A stretch of DNA of 64,000 nt from an uncultured Tenacibaculum sp. (lineage in GTDB: Bacteria; Bacteroidota; Bacteroidia; Flavobacteriales; Flavobacteriaceae): NCBI GenBank assembly GCA_947493285.1, contig CANLQH010000008.1, positions 1 to 64,000 on the forward strand. The letters are read 5' to 3'. A program made the translations under genes and the position numbers. A model generated the notes under the pieces. That model had not been told where the DNA came from. It saw only the letters and a list, made by a program, of their open reading frames with translations, and did no database searches. Position 1 is the stretch's first letter. Every line of letters starts with the position of its first letter. Shown in pieces: positions 21,658 to 31,271 of the stretch.

Positions 21658-24126
21658 ATGCACGAGAAATTATATCAATTAAAACAAAAATTTTTAGAGT
21701 ATTGGACTTTAGAAAAGTTACAAAACATGACCCTAGAACAGTATACTGATACTAAAAGAGAAAATTCATTTTGTTACTGGCTAGAGCACATAACCAGAGA
21801 TTTAGGTAGTATTGTTGGCGGGAGTTCTTATAAGTTCGGTATTTATAAAATGGGCGCTACTTCTAATACAGAATCGGCCACAAACAGAACAAATGATGGT
21901 GTATATGCTTGGCACACCAAATATGGAGAAAATAAAAATGAAGCGTTTGAAACACTAAAACAATTAATAATAAATATCGCCACTTTGGCTAAAGAAGATA
22001 ACCTTAATCCTATAGCAAATATAGATTTAGGTGATGCTTATAAATGTAAGATTGCTTTTATGTATAGCGATTACAAAGTAGTTAATCTCTTTAAAAGTGA
22101 GGCTTTGAAATTCATTGCTAACTCATTGTTTTCAAATAATAGTATTCCTACTGAATATGGCGATCTAAATTATTTTATACTTTCCCATAAAGAAGATGAG
22201 GATTATTTTGAATTCACAAAAAAGTTATGGAAGCATTATGACAATTACAATTCTAAAGAAAAGGAATTTAAAAAATGGTTAGATGATTATGCTGAAAAGG
22301 GAAGCAATAAATCAAGTTCTTACTTAAGAGCTATAAAAATCTTAATTAATGAATTTAAGATAGCAGTCTATACAGAAGAAGATATCAATATGCTTAATGA
22401 TCTGTATGAAGATTTAAAAATTAATCAAAAAGACCCAAATGGTAAATATTCTTATCATAAAAAGTCATATGGTGAAAAAGGCTTTTATTCTGCTGCTGTA
22501 AGGACTTATATCCAATTTTTAAAAAATGAACCTATTCCAATAGTTTCTGAGGGTAATGAAATATACGAAAAAACCATCAAAGAAAATCCGAAAACCACTA
22601 TGTCATTAAACCAAATTCTATACGGACCTCCTGGAACAGGAAAAACATATGCAACAAAAAAGTTAGCTGTTGAAATTATAGATAACGCAATACATAAAAA
22701 CTCTAAAGAAGACAGAAAGACTATTGTTAATAGGTACAATGAATTAGAAGCAAAAGGACAAATTGTATTTACAACTTTTCATCAATCTATGAGTTATGAA
22801 GATTTTGTTGAAGGTATAAAACCCAAAACTGAAGATAAGAAAGTAACCTATGAGGTAGAAGACGGAATATTTAAAAAGCTAGCCAATAAAGCAAAAGGAC
22901 TAAAAGGTGAAATAAGCTCAAAATCTGATCCAATTGATTTTAAAAATAAAAATTATTTTAAAATGAGCGTTGGTGGTAAGAACAGAAAAGATGTTCATAA
23001 TTGGTGTATTAAAAATAATTATATAGCAATAGGTTATGGTGGTAAAAATGATTTAAGCAAGCTAACTAATCTAAATGAAAAAACGTTTAAAGAAACTTTT
23101 CAAAGAGATTTTTCTAAAGAATTTGAACGCACGTCCTATAGTTTAACAGCTACAGCAGCTTTTATAGATTGGTTAAAAAAAGGTGATATTGTATTAATAT
23201 CTTTAGGTAATCACATTATTGACGCTATAGGGATTGTAACTGGAGATTATGAGTATCTTGAATTTGATGAAGTACCATACAATCATTTCAGAAAAGTTAA
23301 TTGGCTAGCGACAAACCTAGATGCAGATCCAAGTCTATTTTTAGATAAAAACATTTCACAACAAACCATTTATCAATTTAACAATGATGATATTAAGGTT
23401 GATTATTTAGAACGTGCTTTCAATCTAAAAGAAGAAGAAATTCTAGATACAAAAGAGCATGTTATAATTATTGATGAAATTAACAGAGGAAATGTATCTG
23501 CTATTTTTGGTGAATTAATTACACTTCTAGAACCTGATAAAAGACTAGGTAAAAACGAAGAAATTACTGTAACCCTACCCTATTCTAAATCTGAAAGTAA
23601 ATTTGGTATTCCCTCAAACTTACACATCATTGGTACAATGAATACCGCAGATAGATCTGTAGAAGCTTTAGACACCGCTTTACGCCGTCGATTTGAGTTT
23701 AAAGAAATAATGCCTAAGCCAAGTTTATTAGAGTTAAAAATTGGAGGCATAAGCTTAAAAGAGCTTTTAGAAACTATAAATAAACGTATAGAAATTTTAT
23801 TAGATAGAGATCATACCATTGGACATTCTTATTTTATTAAGTTAAAAGAAAATGATATTACAGGTTTAAGAAATGCTTTTAAAAATAATATTATTCCATT
23901 GTTGCAAGAATACTTTTATGGAGATTACGAAAAAATAGGTTTGGTTTTGGGAAAAGGTTTTTTTAATGAAGAAACTTTAAGCTTTGATAAAGAGATTTTC
24001 GCTTCTTTTGACACACAAAACTATCCTGAAAAAGGGAAAATATTCCATCTAAAAACTATAGATAGTGATTTTGATATCATAAAAGCAATAAATATTCTTT
24101 TAAAGAAAACTGTAGTAAATGAATAG
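21658..24126 (+). CDS. mcrB: McrB-type AAA+ restriction GTPase with inserted EVE-like domain
   Basis: LYGPPGTGKTYATKKLAVEI, HVIIIDEINRGNVSAIFGELITLLEPDKR, IIGTMNTADRSVEALDTALRRRFEF; about 200 aa insertion between Walker A and Walker B. Confidence 0.9.
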   Translation: MHEKLYQLKQKFLEYWTLEKLQNMTLEQYTDTKRENSFCYWLEHITRDLGSIVGGSSYKFGIYKMGATSNTESATNRTNDGVYAWHTKYGENKNEAFETLKQLIINIATLAKEDNLNPIANIDLGDAYKCKIAFMYSDYKVVNLFKSEALKFIANSLFSNNSIPTEYGDLNYFILSHKEDEDYFEFTKKLWKHYDNYNSKEKEFKKWLDDYAEKGSNKSSSYLRAIKILINEFKIAVYTEEDINMLNDLYEDLKINQKDPNGKYSYHKKSYGEKGFYSAAVRTYIQFLKNEPIPIVSEGNEIYEKTIKENPKTTMSLNQILYGPPGTGKTYATKKLAVEIIDNAIHKNSKEDRKTIVNRYNELEAKGQIVFTTFHQSMSYEDFVEGIKPKTEDKKVTYEVEDGIFKKLANKAKGLKGEISSKSDPIDFKNKNYFKMSVGGKNRKDVHNWCIKNNYIAIGYGGKNDLSKLTNLNEKTFKETFQRDFSKEFERTSYSLTATAAFIDWLKKGDIVLISLGNHIIDAIGIVTGDYEYLEFDEVPYNHFRKVNWLATNLDADPSLFLDKNISQQTIYQFNNDDIKVDYLERAFNLKEEEILDTKEHVIIIDEINRGNVSAIFGELITLLEPDKRLGKNEEITVTLPYSKSESKFGIPSNLHIIGTMNTADRSVEALDTALRRRFEFKEIMPKPSLLELKIGGISLKELLETINKRIEILLDRDHTIGHSYFIKLKENDITGLRNAFKNNIIPLLQEYFYGDYEKIGLVLGKGFFNEETLSFDKEIFASFDTQNYPEKGKIFHLKTIDSDFDIIKAINILLKKTVVNE

Positions 24127-25351
24127 GATTCAAGTTTTTGAACATGAATTTTTACCTATTGAGGGGAGTTTTAAAGAAAATCATTTTGTGGCATTATCAA
24201 AATTAAATGAATTGTATAATGATAAGTATTTTAAACTACGTCATAATGGAATAAAGTTTAAAGAATATGTTGGTGTCATTCAAGTAGAAGGCTTAACTAT
24301 TGAAATATTACCAAAAATTGATAGCGATACAAATAGCAAAGCTGTTTGGCAAAATGCTTTGATAGAAATGCTTAGAGTTACCAAAAAACTTAAAGTACAA
24401 AAAGTAGGTGAAGCAAATGTACAAAAGCAACAAATCCATTTACTGGATATTTATTTTGAATGGTTTCTTACAGAGGTTAATTTACTAATTCATCAAGGTT
24501 TAATAAAACAATATTATAAAGAGACTAAAAATATAAAAGCTTTAAAAGGAAAATTAGAGTTTTCTGGTCATATATCTAAAAATACCATACATAAAGAACG
24601 TTTTTATACTACGCATCAAATTTATGATAAAGACCATTTAATACATCAAATCTTACATCAAGCTTTAGATATTGTTTCTAACTTAAGTAAGGGAACCTAT
24701 TTGTATCATCAATGCAAAAAAACATTTTTACATTTTCCTGATGTTAAAAAAATAAAAGCATCCGAAAATACTTTTTCAAAAGTCACTCAAAATAGGAAAA
24801 CAGCTCCTTATAAAACGGCTTTAGCTATAGCAAGGCTTATTATATTAAATTATGCGCCAAATGTTTCCAAAGGCTCTGAAAAGATGTTAGCATTACTTTT
24901 TAATATGAATTCTCTTTGGGAAGAATATATTTTAGTGAAACTAAAAGAGAAAGAAAGCAAAAACTTAAAAATATTTGGCCAAAATGATAAATATTTTTGG
25001 AACGGAATAACCATACGACCAGATATCATTATAGAAAAAAAACAAGGAAATGAAAAGGAAACTATTGTGATAGACACTAAATGGAAAAAAATAGATAATG
25101 CCAATCCATCTACCAATGATTTAAGACAGATGTATGTTTATAATGATTATTGGAATGCCAAAAAAGCAATATTATTATATCCTTCCACAAAAACAGATTT
25201 TGGTGAATTTATACACTTTGATAAAATAGATAGTAAAGAAAAACATCATCAATGTAAGTTATCTAAAACAACAATTTTTAATGAAATTAATATTTTAGAT
25301 GAAAATATAGCTAAAAGAATTTTAATCGATTTGAAGCTTTTAAAAACGTAA
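24119..25351 (+). CDS. mcrC: McrC-type nuclease subunit
   Basis: Overlaps mcrB; internal ALLFNMNSLWEEYI and nuclease-like RPDIIIEKK...IVIDTKWK. Confidence 0.88.
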   Translation: MNRIQVFEHEFLPIEGSFKENHFVALSKLNELYNDKYFKLRHNGIKFKEYVGVIQVEGLTIEILPKIDSDTNSKAVWQNALIEMLRVTKKLKVQKVGEANVQKQQIHLLDIYFEWFLTEVNLLIHQGLIKQYYKETKNIKALKGKLEFSGHISKNTIHKERFYTTHQIYDKDHLIHQILHQALDIVSNLSKGTYLYHQCKKTFLHFPDVKKIKASENTFSKVTQNRKTAPYKTALAIARLIILNYAPNVSKGSEKMLALLFNMNSLWEEYILVKLKEKESKNLKIFGQNDKYFWNGITIRPDIIIEKKQGNEKETIVIDTKWKKIDNANPSTNDLRQMYVYNDYWNAKKAILLYPSTKTDFGEFIHFDKIDSKEKHHQCKLSKTTIFNEINILDENIAKRILIDLKLLKT

Positions 25352-25466
25352 TTAATACAAATATTAAGTGAACCAAAACTTACCTCGTTCAAGCTTCCCA
25401 AAACCATCGCTAAGTCACATTGATTCCTTACCTCTAGTCTTTGCTTGTTTCACTTCGTTAAGTTAA

Positions 25467-25667
25467 TTAAAGCATTCTACCTAAGTCCTGTAGATCATGT
25501 AAATAATCCTTTGTTGCCAATTTAAATTCCTTTTCTAAACCTTCTTCTGTTTTAGATTCATAGGTTACTAAATCATTAATATATAAAAGTTTTCCATGGT
25601 AAACTTTGTCTTCTAAACTATACTCACTAGTTCCTTTATACTCATTGTATTCAATAATTTCTTTCAT
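25467..25667 (-). CDS. Short HicB-like antitoxin, apparently C-terminally truncated
   Basis: EYSLEDKVYHGKLLYINDLVTYESKTEEGLEKEFKLATKDYLHDLQDLG resembles the HicB N-terminal fold; stops at 66 aa; no HicA seen beside it. Confidence 0.6.
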   Translation of the reverse strand: MKEIIEYNEYKGTSEYSLEDKVYHGKLLYINDLVTYESKTEEGLEKEFKLATKDYLHDLQDLGRML

Positions 25668-25765
25668 AACATGAATAATCTAATCTATTTGATGTAAATA
25701 AAAATTGACCAAAACTCTTTAATAATATAATCCTTATTTTACTAATACTATAAATATATTAAAAA

Positions 25766-26854
25766 TTGAAAAAAAAAAAAATAACTAGAAAAGAGTTACA
25801 TAACTTAATTTGGAAAACACCAGTAACACATATTTCTAAAGAATATAAAATTACTAGTTATCAAATACGTAAGATTTGTAAAGTAAATAACATACCGTTA
25901 CCAGAATCTGGACATTGGATGAAACTAAAATTTAATAAAAAAATTGTTACAAAGACACTTCCACAACCTGAAAACAATTCTGAAATAGATATAGAAGATT
26001 ATAATTTTAAAGACTCTCCTGAAATTTCTAAAAGGGAAAAAGAATTTAAAGATTTAAAAAATATTCTTCCTTCAAAATTATCTAAACCTCATAAATATAT
26101 AAGTGCCACGAAAATATATAATGACAAGATTAAAATTAGAAATAATACGAGAAATTGGACTATGAAAATAGATACCACTAATGTAATAAGTATAGATGTT
26201 TCCGATAAACTACTTTCAAGAGCTTTACGGTTTATGGATACATTTATAAAAATTGCAGAAAAAAGAGGATACGAAATTTTCACTTCTGATATTACCACTA
26301 CTATAAAAATAAAAGAACAATCATATAATTTAAGGTTTAGAGAAAAAAATAAAAGAATAAAAAAAAATTCTAAAACCAGCTGGCCTGAATATGACTTAAT
26401 TCCTACAGGCTATTTATCTTTAAAAGTAGAGACTTATTATCCAATTAAAGAATGGTCTGACAGTAAAACAAAACAAATTGAGAATAAATTATTTAATATT
26501 TTATCTTGGTTAGAATTAAGGGCTGAAAAAGATTTACAAAGTTCAATAGAAACTAAACTCCGACATGAACAAAAAGAAAAACGAAGAAAAGAAGCAAAAG
26601 AATTACAAAGGCTAAAAGACGAAGAATTATTAATGTTTAGCAATTTAATGAATTCAGCAACTCGTTGGCATAAATCTCAATATCTTAAAAATTACATTAA
26701 AGAGTTTGAAGAATACACTACTCAATCAAACTCTTTTAATGCAGAAAAGGAAAAATGGATAGAATGGGCAAAAGAAAAAATTGACTGGTATGATCCTTTT
26801 ATAGAAAAAGAAATAGAACTATTAAAAGGAATTGATAGAGATACTTTAAAATAA
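25766..26854 (+). CDS. HTH-containing hypothetical protein of mobile elements (362 aa)
   Basis: KITRKELHNLIWKTPVTHISKEYKITSYQIRKICKVNNIPLPESGHWMKLKFNKK; apparent TTG start; last gene before R1. Confidence 0.68.
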   Translation: MKKKKITRKELHNLIWKTPVTHISKEYKITSYQIRKICKVNNIPLPESGHWMKLKFNKKIVTKTLPQPENNSEIDIEDYNFKDSPEISKREKEFKDLKNILPSKLSKPHKYISATKIYNDKIKIRNNTRNWTMKIDTTNVISIDVSDKLLSRALRFMDTFIKIAEKRGYEIFTSDITTTIKIKEQSYNLRFREKNKRIKKNSKTSWPEYDLIPTGYLSLKVETYYPIKEWSDSKTKQIENKLFNILSWLELRAEKDLQSSIETKLRHEQKEKRRKEAKELQRLKDEELLMFSNLMNSATRWHKSQYLKNYIKEFEEYTTQSNSFNAEKEKWIEWAKEKIDWYDPFIEKEIELLKGIDRDTLK

Positions 26855-26967
26855 AAACAATACTGATGAGCTAGTTAATTCTTAAAAATCAAACAAAAGA
26901 AACTAAAATCTTACACCTCTACTACACCCCACTCCTCTATACCATCTGTATTTACAAAGGTTTTCAC

Positions 26968-26986
26968 TTTCTGTATCGGCAAATAG
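26968..26986 (+). repeat. R1: copy of mnmE att-like core
   Basis: TTTCTGTATCGGCAAATAG within conserved ACTTTCTGTATCGGCAAATAGATTTT. Confidence 0.9.
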
Positions 26987-27161
26987 ATTTTCTTTTCCTT
27001 TAGTAGTACTTTGTTTTCTTATGACTACTAAAGGAAAGAATAAGAAAATAATTTAATAATTATTTTAAAGCATTTTTATTAGTCTAGAGTACGATTCTTT
27101 ATAAAAATACCTAAACATACTTTTTTATAACCCTAGATAGTATATTATTTTCTTATATCTT

Positions 27162-28028
27162 CTATAAACTTATTTCTGTGGTGTTATTTATGACGTGCTT
27201 AGTCCAGTTTGGGTGTTTATCAGCACGCTCTATCATGCCTGTTAAAGCATCGTAAGATTTTTTTAATTTTGTGTAAGGGTCTCCACCTTCTTCCCACATC
27301 ATTGCACCAAACTTTCCTTTGTAACCTAAATTTTTAAGTCCTCCAATAATTGCAAAATTGTCTAATTCTCCAGAGTCTAAAGTTTGAGCTGTACCAATTT
27401 GTCCCCAACCTAAAGGTGTTCTTTTACTACCCGCAACATGAACTTTTCTAACATATGGGTATGTTTCTTTAAGGAAGCGAGATACGTTAGTACCATTAGC
27501 CAAATACCAATGAACTGTTGTCATAACGATACCTAAATTAGGGTGATTAAGGTTTTTGCATAAACGTACGGCATCTTTATGATTATCCATCCAAAATGTA
27601 ATATGAGGATATAGTAATAAATCTATGTTTCTTTTTTCACAAATCTTCAAAGCTTTGTCTAACCATTTGTATACTGGACCATCTCCAATTGGTGATGATT
27701 TAGGAATTACTCTACCAGCACTTTTAATAGCAAGATCTACTTGATTGCATCCTTGAATGTTTTCTAATAAAGTTATGATACCTTCATTGTGTGAATGCTC
27801 TGGTGGTAAATCTAAATTTAGAACTACATATGTACCTGTTACTTCTAAACCATATTTCTCTCTTACAGTATTATACTTTTCTGATTCTTTCCATCTTGAA
27901 CCATCCCAAATTGAAAAGTTGATACCATCGTATCCGATATCTTTAATTATTTCACAACGTGTTTCAAAATCGTAAAGTCCAATAGAATTGTAAAAGGCAA
28001 AATCCATTGCATATGTTTTGTTTATCAT
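27162..28028 (-). CDS. Sugar phosphate isomerase/epimerase (TIM-barrel, AP-endonuclease-2-like)
   Basis: YDGINFSIWDGS, LLLYPHITFWMDN, NLGIVMTTVHW, VRKVHVAGS patterns. Confidence 0.75.
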   Translation of the reverse strand: MINKTYAMDFAFYNSIGLYDFETRCEIIKDIGYDGINFSIWDGSRWKESEKYNTVREKYGLEVTGTYVVLNLDLPPEHSHNEGIITLLENIQGCNQVDLAIKSAGRVIPKSSPIGDGPVYKWLDKALKICEKRNIDLLLYPHITFWMDNHKDAVRLCKNLNHPNLGIVMTTVHWYLANGTNVSRFLKETYPYVRKVHVAGSKRTPLGWGQIGTAQTLDSGELDNFAIIGGLKNLGYKGKFGAMMWEEGGDPYTKLKKSYDALTGMIERADKHPNWTKHVINNTTEISL

Positions 28029-28040
28029 GACTATTGTATT

Positions 28041-28991
28041 TTAATTAAAATGTGGTATTATTTTTTTACTAATATTTTCTAATGTGTTAATGACATTGTT
28101 GTTATTAAATCGTAATACTAAAGCAATGTGATTAACTCCAATTTCTTGCATTAACTTGAAATAAGAAAGTAGATAATTGGCACCTATTCTAAATCCTAAT
28201 GGTATTGGTTGTGGTTGAAAGTTATCATCATCATCTAAATCGATAAATAACGACTGCATATACGGTTTACTATGAGTGTGTTCTTTCTCTATTAATTCTC
28301 TCCATTCTTTAATGGTAAGCTCTTGTTTGTAGTTACCCATAGGGTAATTTATCCAGCCATCTGAGTTTGAAGAATTCCATTCTAAAGACTGTTGACTACC
28401 ACCAGTAAGTAGCATTGGTATTTTCTTTCCATAAGGTTTAGGTATTAAATCAATACTACCATCTAGGTTACCGTATGCTTCAGTATTTAATTCTGGAAAA
28501 CTATTTGCTGAAGCTCGGATATAATCAAAAGACTCTCTGAATAATTGACCTCGATTTTGATGATTAAAATTCATAGCAGGATATTCAACTGGTCTATCTC
28601 CAGAAGCAACACCCATTATAAGTCTACCTTCTGATAAGTGGTCTACCGTTGCAGCTGCTTTAGCTATATGTGCAGGGTGATGTAATGGTAATGCTACACT
28701 AGCAATACCTAAAGCAATATCTTTTGTATGTGCCGACATATAACTTAGATAAGAAAATGGTTCATAGACTTGTCCAGCATCTCCAAATGAAGGAACAAAA
28801 AAAGGAATATCTCTTACCCAAAGTGCTTTAAATCCTAAATTTTCTACAAGTTGAGCTCTTTCTATATGATCTTTCATACTTGCTATAGGATTCATTTTGT
28901 TATTCTCTATAGGTATGGCTATTCCAATTGATAATTGATTTGGAATAAAAGTGTTGTTGAAAGCACGGTTTATAGTTTCAAAACTTTTCAT
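28041..28991 (-). CDS. LLM class (luciferase-like) flavin-dependent oxidoreductase
   Basis: ERAQLVENLGFKALWVRDIPFF, IALGIASVALPLHHPAHIAKAAATVDHLSEGRLIMGVASGD. Confidence 0.92.
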   Translation of the reverse strand: MKSFETINRAFNNTFIPNQLSIGIAIPIENNKMNPIASMKDHIERAQLVENLGFKALWVRDIPFFVPSFGDAGQVYEPFSYLSYMSAHTKDIALGIASVALPLHHPAHIAKAAATVDHLSEGRLIMGVASGDRPVEYPAMNFNHQNRGQLFRESFDYIRASANSFPELNTEAYGNLDGSIDLIPKPYGKKIPMLLTGGSQQSLEWNSSNSDGWINYPMGNYKQELTIKEWRELIEKEHTHSKPYMQSLFIDLDDDDNFQPQPIPLGFRIGANYLLSYFKLMQEIGVNHIALVLRFNNNNVINTLENISKKIIPHFN

Positions 28992-29060
28992 CTTATTTTG
29001 TTTAAATTAATTTTGAATACATTAGATACTTACTGAAGGTTGAGTTAATTTAACGGAATA

Positions 29061-29096
29061 AAAAACCAGTAAGAATCCATTATCTTACTGGTTTGT
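29061..29096 (-). terminator. Rho-independent terminator-like hairpin 3' of enoyl-CoA hydratase gene
   Basis: AAACCAGTAAGA (29063-29074) / TCTTACTGGTTT (29083-29094) followed by a T tract on the minus strand. Confidence 0.8.
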
Positions 29097-29120
29097 ATAC
29101 TTATGTAAGATAATTTTTGA

Positions 29121-29939
29121 TTACATTTTTTCAGAAAGTTCAGCAGCTGTATCTGCAAAGATTCCTTGCATGTCGTTAGCTTCTCTTTCAGTTTGTCCAC
29201 CATTATTTAAGAATGCGGTAATGATTGTTTGTGTTTTGTCAAGTCTTGCTCTTTCTAAGAAGTAACGTAATTCTACACCAGCACCTGCATCTTCATCTTT
29301 TATTGAAGCATTAATAATGTCTTTGTACATTACAATGTTTTCTAAATCGATAGTGCTAACTATTGATGTAATTTGGTTCACATATGCATCTATTTCTGCC
29401 TTAGGCACAAACTTGGTAATAATGTTTAGCCTTTCAGCTTGTTCTGCATTAAAGTCAACACCTGTTAATAAGGCTTCTAATGCTTTACTTTTACCCATTC
29501 TTCTAGCGTATTGTACACCTCCTTGACCACCGGTAGGAATATTAACTCCTATTTCTGGTTGTGCAAAAGCTGAGTTTTCTGTACCGTAAGCCAGATCACA
29601 AGCCATTACAAATTCATCTCCACCACCACGAGCAACACCATCTACATAAGCAATAGATAATTGCTTCATTTCCTTAATGTTTTTAATCAAGTGACTAAAT
29701 TCGATAATAACTGTTCTACCTTCTGGTGTTCCATTAATAACATTTAAATCGAAATGAGCAATAAAGAATTTTTCATGAAATGATTTAAAGATTACAATTT
29801 TTGTTTCAGTATCATCTTTTAAAGATAATATGAATGCATTTAGTTCATCAATTAGATTTGCTGTTAAAATGTTAACAGGTGGATTTTTAATAGTAATTGT
29901 TGCTATTCCTTCCTTCTTTGTTATAACTAGTGTTTTCAT
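29121..29939 (-). CDS. Enoyl-CoA hydratase/isomerase family protein
   Basis: GIATITIKNPPVNILTANLIDEL, VDGVARGGGDEFVMACDLAYGTENSAFAQPEIG. Confidence 0.9.
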   Translation of the reverse strand: MKTLVITKKEGIATITIKNPPVNILTANLIDELNAFILSLKDDTETKIVIFKSFHEKFFIAHFDLNVINGTPEGRTVIIEFSHLIKNIKEMKQLSIAYVDGVARGGGDEFVMACDLAYGTENSAFAQPEIGVNIPTGGQGGVQYARRMGKSKALEALLTGVDFNAEQAERLNIITKFVPKAEIDAYVNQITSIVSTIDLENIVMYKDIINASIKDEDAGAGVELRYFLERARLDKTQTIITAFLNNGGQTEREANDMQGIFADTAAELSEKM

Positions 29940-30042
29940 CTTGTATGTATTTGATAATTAACTGATTACAAAGTTATATCGAAAGGCAACTTCTATATAG
30001 GTGAATCTTACTAATAAAAAGGTAAATCTCTAAACAGATTAG

Positions 30043-30909
30043 TTAAATATGTTGTTTTTTGAATTGATTAGGGGTAAATGTAGTGTGTTTTTTGAAGTAC
30101 TTTACAAAATTTGTAGATTCTTCGAATCCCATAGCATAGGCAAGTTCGCTACTCTTAATGTCAGAATTGATTAACCTTCTTTTAGCTTCTAGAATAACAA
30201 AAGAGTCGATGAATTGTTTTGTGGATTGGTTTACAATTTCTTTGCAAAGTTGATTTAAATACTGATAAGTAATGTTTAGTTTTTTAGCGTAATAATCTGC
30301 ATTCCTACTTATTTGATATTCTTCTTCTAAAAGGTGTTCAAATTTTAAAAAGAGTGATAACTTATTTGATTCACTTGGATATAGAATGTTGTGCTTTTTT
30401 AATTGTTCAATTTTAGAAAATATTATTGCGTATAGTGAATCGATAATGTATTCCTGACTAGGATCACCTATATGATTAGCATATTCTTCGAATAAAAAAT
30501 CAACATAATTTATAGTTTTAGTGCTTTCGGGAATTATAAAAGTAGAAGGAAACAAATTAGGTGTAAATAAGCATACAAAAGCTTCTTTAGGTATTTTATT
30601 CAATTGCTTATTTAAGTAATCCTTAGTAAAAAGAATAATATACCCTTTTAGGCTTTCATTAAATTTAAAAGCATTTATTTGACCTTCGGTTAAATATACT
30701 AGTGTTCCTCTTTTTACCTTGTTCCATGAGAAATCTATAAAGTGTTCACTTTCTCCTTCAGTATAAAAGACAAATAGATAAAAATCTATCAAATGAGGCT
30801 TTTCTACACTTTCTTTTCTTTTGTGTAAATCTTCTATCCTCAATATTTCAATTCCTTTTGATTTAAAGGAATTAGATTCACACATTATATTAGCATACTT
30901 CTCAGTCAT
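30043..30909 (-). CDS. AraC-family transcriptional regulator
   Basis: C-terminal LNITYQYLNQLCKEIVNQSTKQFIDSFVILEAKRRLINSDIKSSELAYAMGFEESTNFVKYFKKHTTFTPNQFK. Confidence 0.92.
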   Translation of the reverse strand: MTEKYANIMCESNSFKSKGIEILRIEDLHKRKESVEKPHLIDFYLFVFYTEGESEHFIDFSWNKVKRGTLVYLTEGQINAFKFNESLKGYIILFTKDYLNKQLNKIPKEAFVCLFTPNLFPSTFIIPESTKTINYVDFLFEEYANHIGDPSQEYIIDSLYAIIFSKIEQLKKHNILYPSESNKLSLFLKFEHLLEEEYQISRNADYYAKKLNITYQYLNQLCKEIVNQSTKQFIDSFVILEAKRRLINSDIKSSELAYAMGFEESTNFVKYFKKHTTFTPNQFKKQHI

Positions 30910-31121
30910 ACTTCAAAGATATTAATTTGTACAATCACAAAATTCATATCAACTCATACTTTTTAGATTGTAAGTATTGTTTTATAAATTTTTATGGAAC
31001 CTTTAATCTTAGACTAGATACTAGATTTCAATTATACTAAAATCAAACAAAAGAAGCTAAAATCTTACACCTTTACTCCACCTTACCCATCTGCAAGTAT
31101 TGATTTTACTAGGATTATTAC

Positions 31122-31140
31122 TTTCTGTATCGGCAAATAG
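31122..31140 (+). repeat. R2: copy of mnmE att-like core
   Basis: TTTCTGTATCGGCAAATAG with conserved flanks. Confidence 0.9.
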
Positions 31141-31271
31141 ATTTTCTTTCCTTTAGCTTCCTTTAATAATACTTTGTTTTCTTTTTTAAGAATTCAGTAT
31201 TGATATTATCATTAAAAAAAAGAAAACTTTTCGTTTAACTTCCTATGCTTGGATTTTTTTAAGCTTCTCAT

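Larger units (their letters stand above)
3457..26967. mobile_element. Integrative mobilizable element inserted at the 3' end of mnmE
   Basis: Bounded by att-like repeats R0 and R1; contains tyrosine integrase, xis-like HTH, helicase/primase, mobilization proteins, ParA and a defence island. Confidence 0.82.
26987..31121. mobile_element. Cargo cassette 1 (LLM oxidoreductase / enoyl-CoA hydratase / isomerase / AraC), no integrase
   Basis: Bounded by R1 and R2; four minus-strand CDS. Confidence 0.7.
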
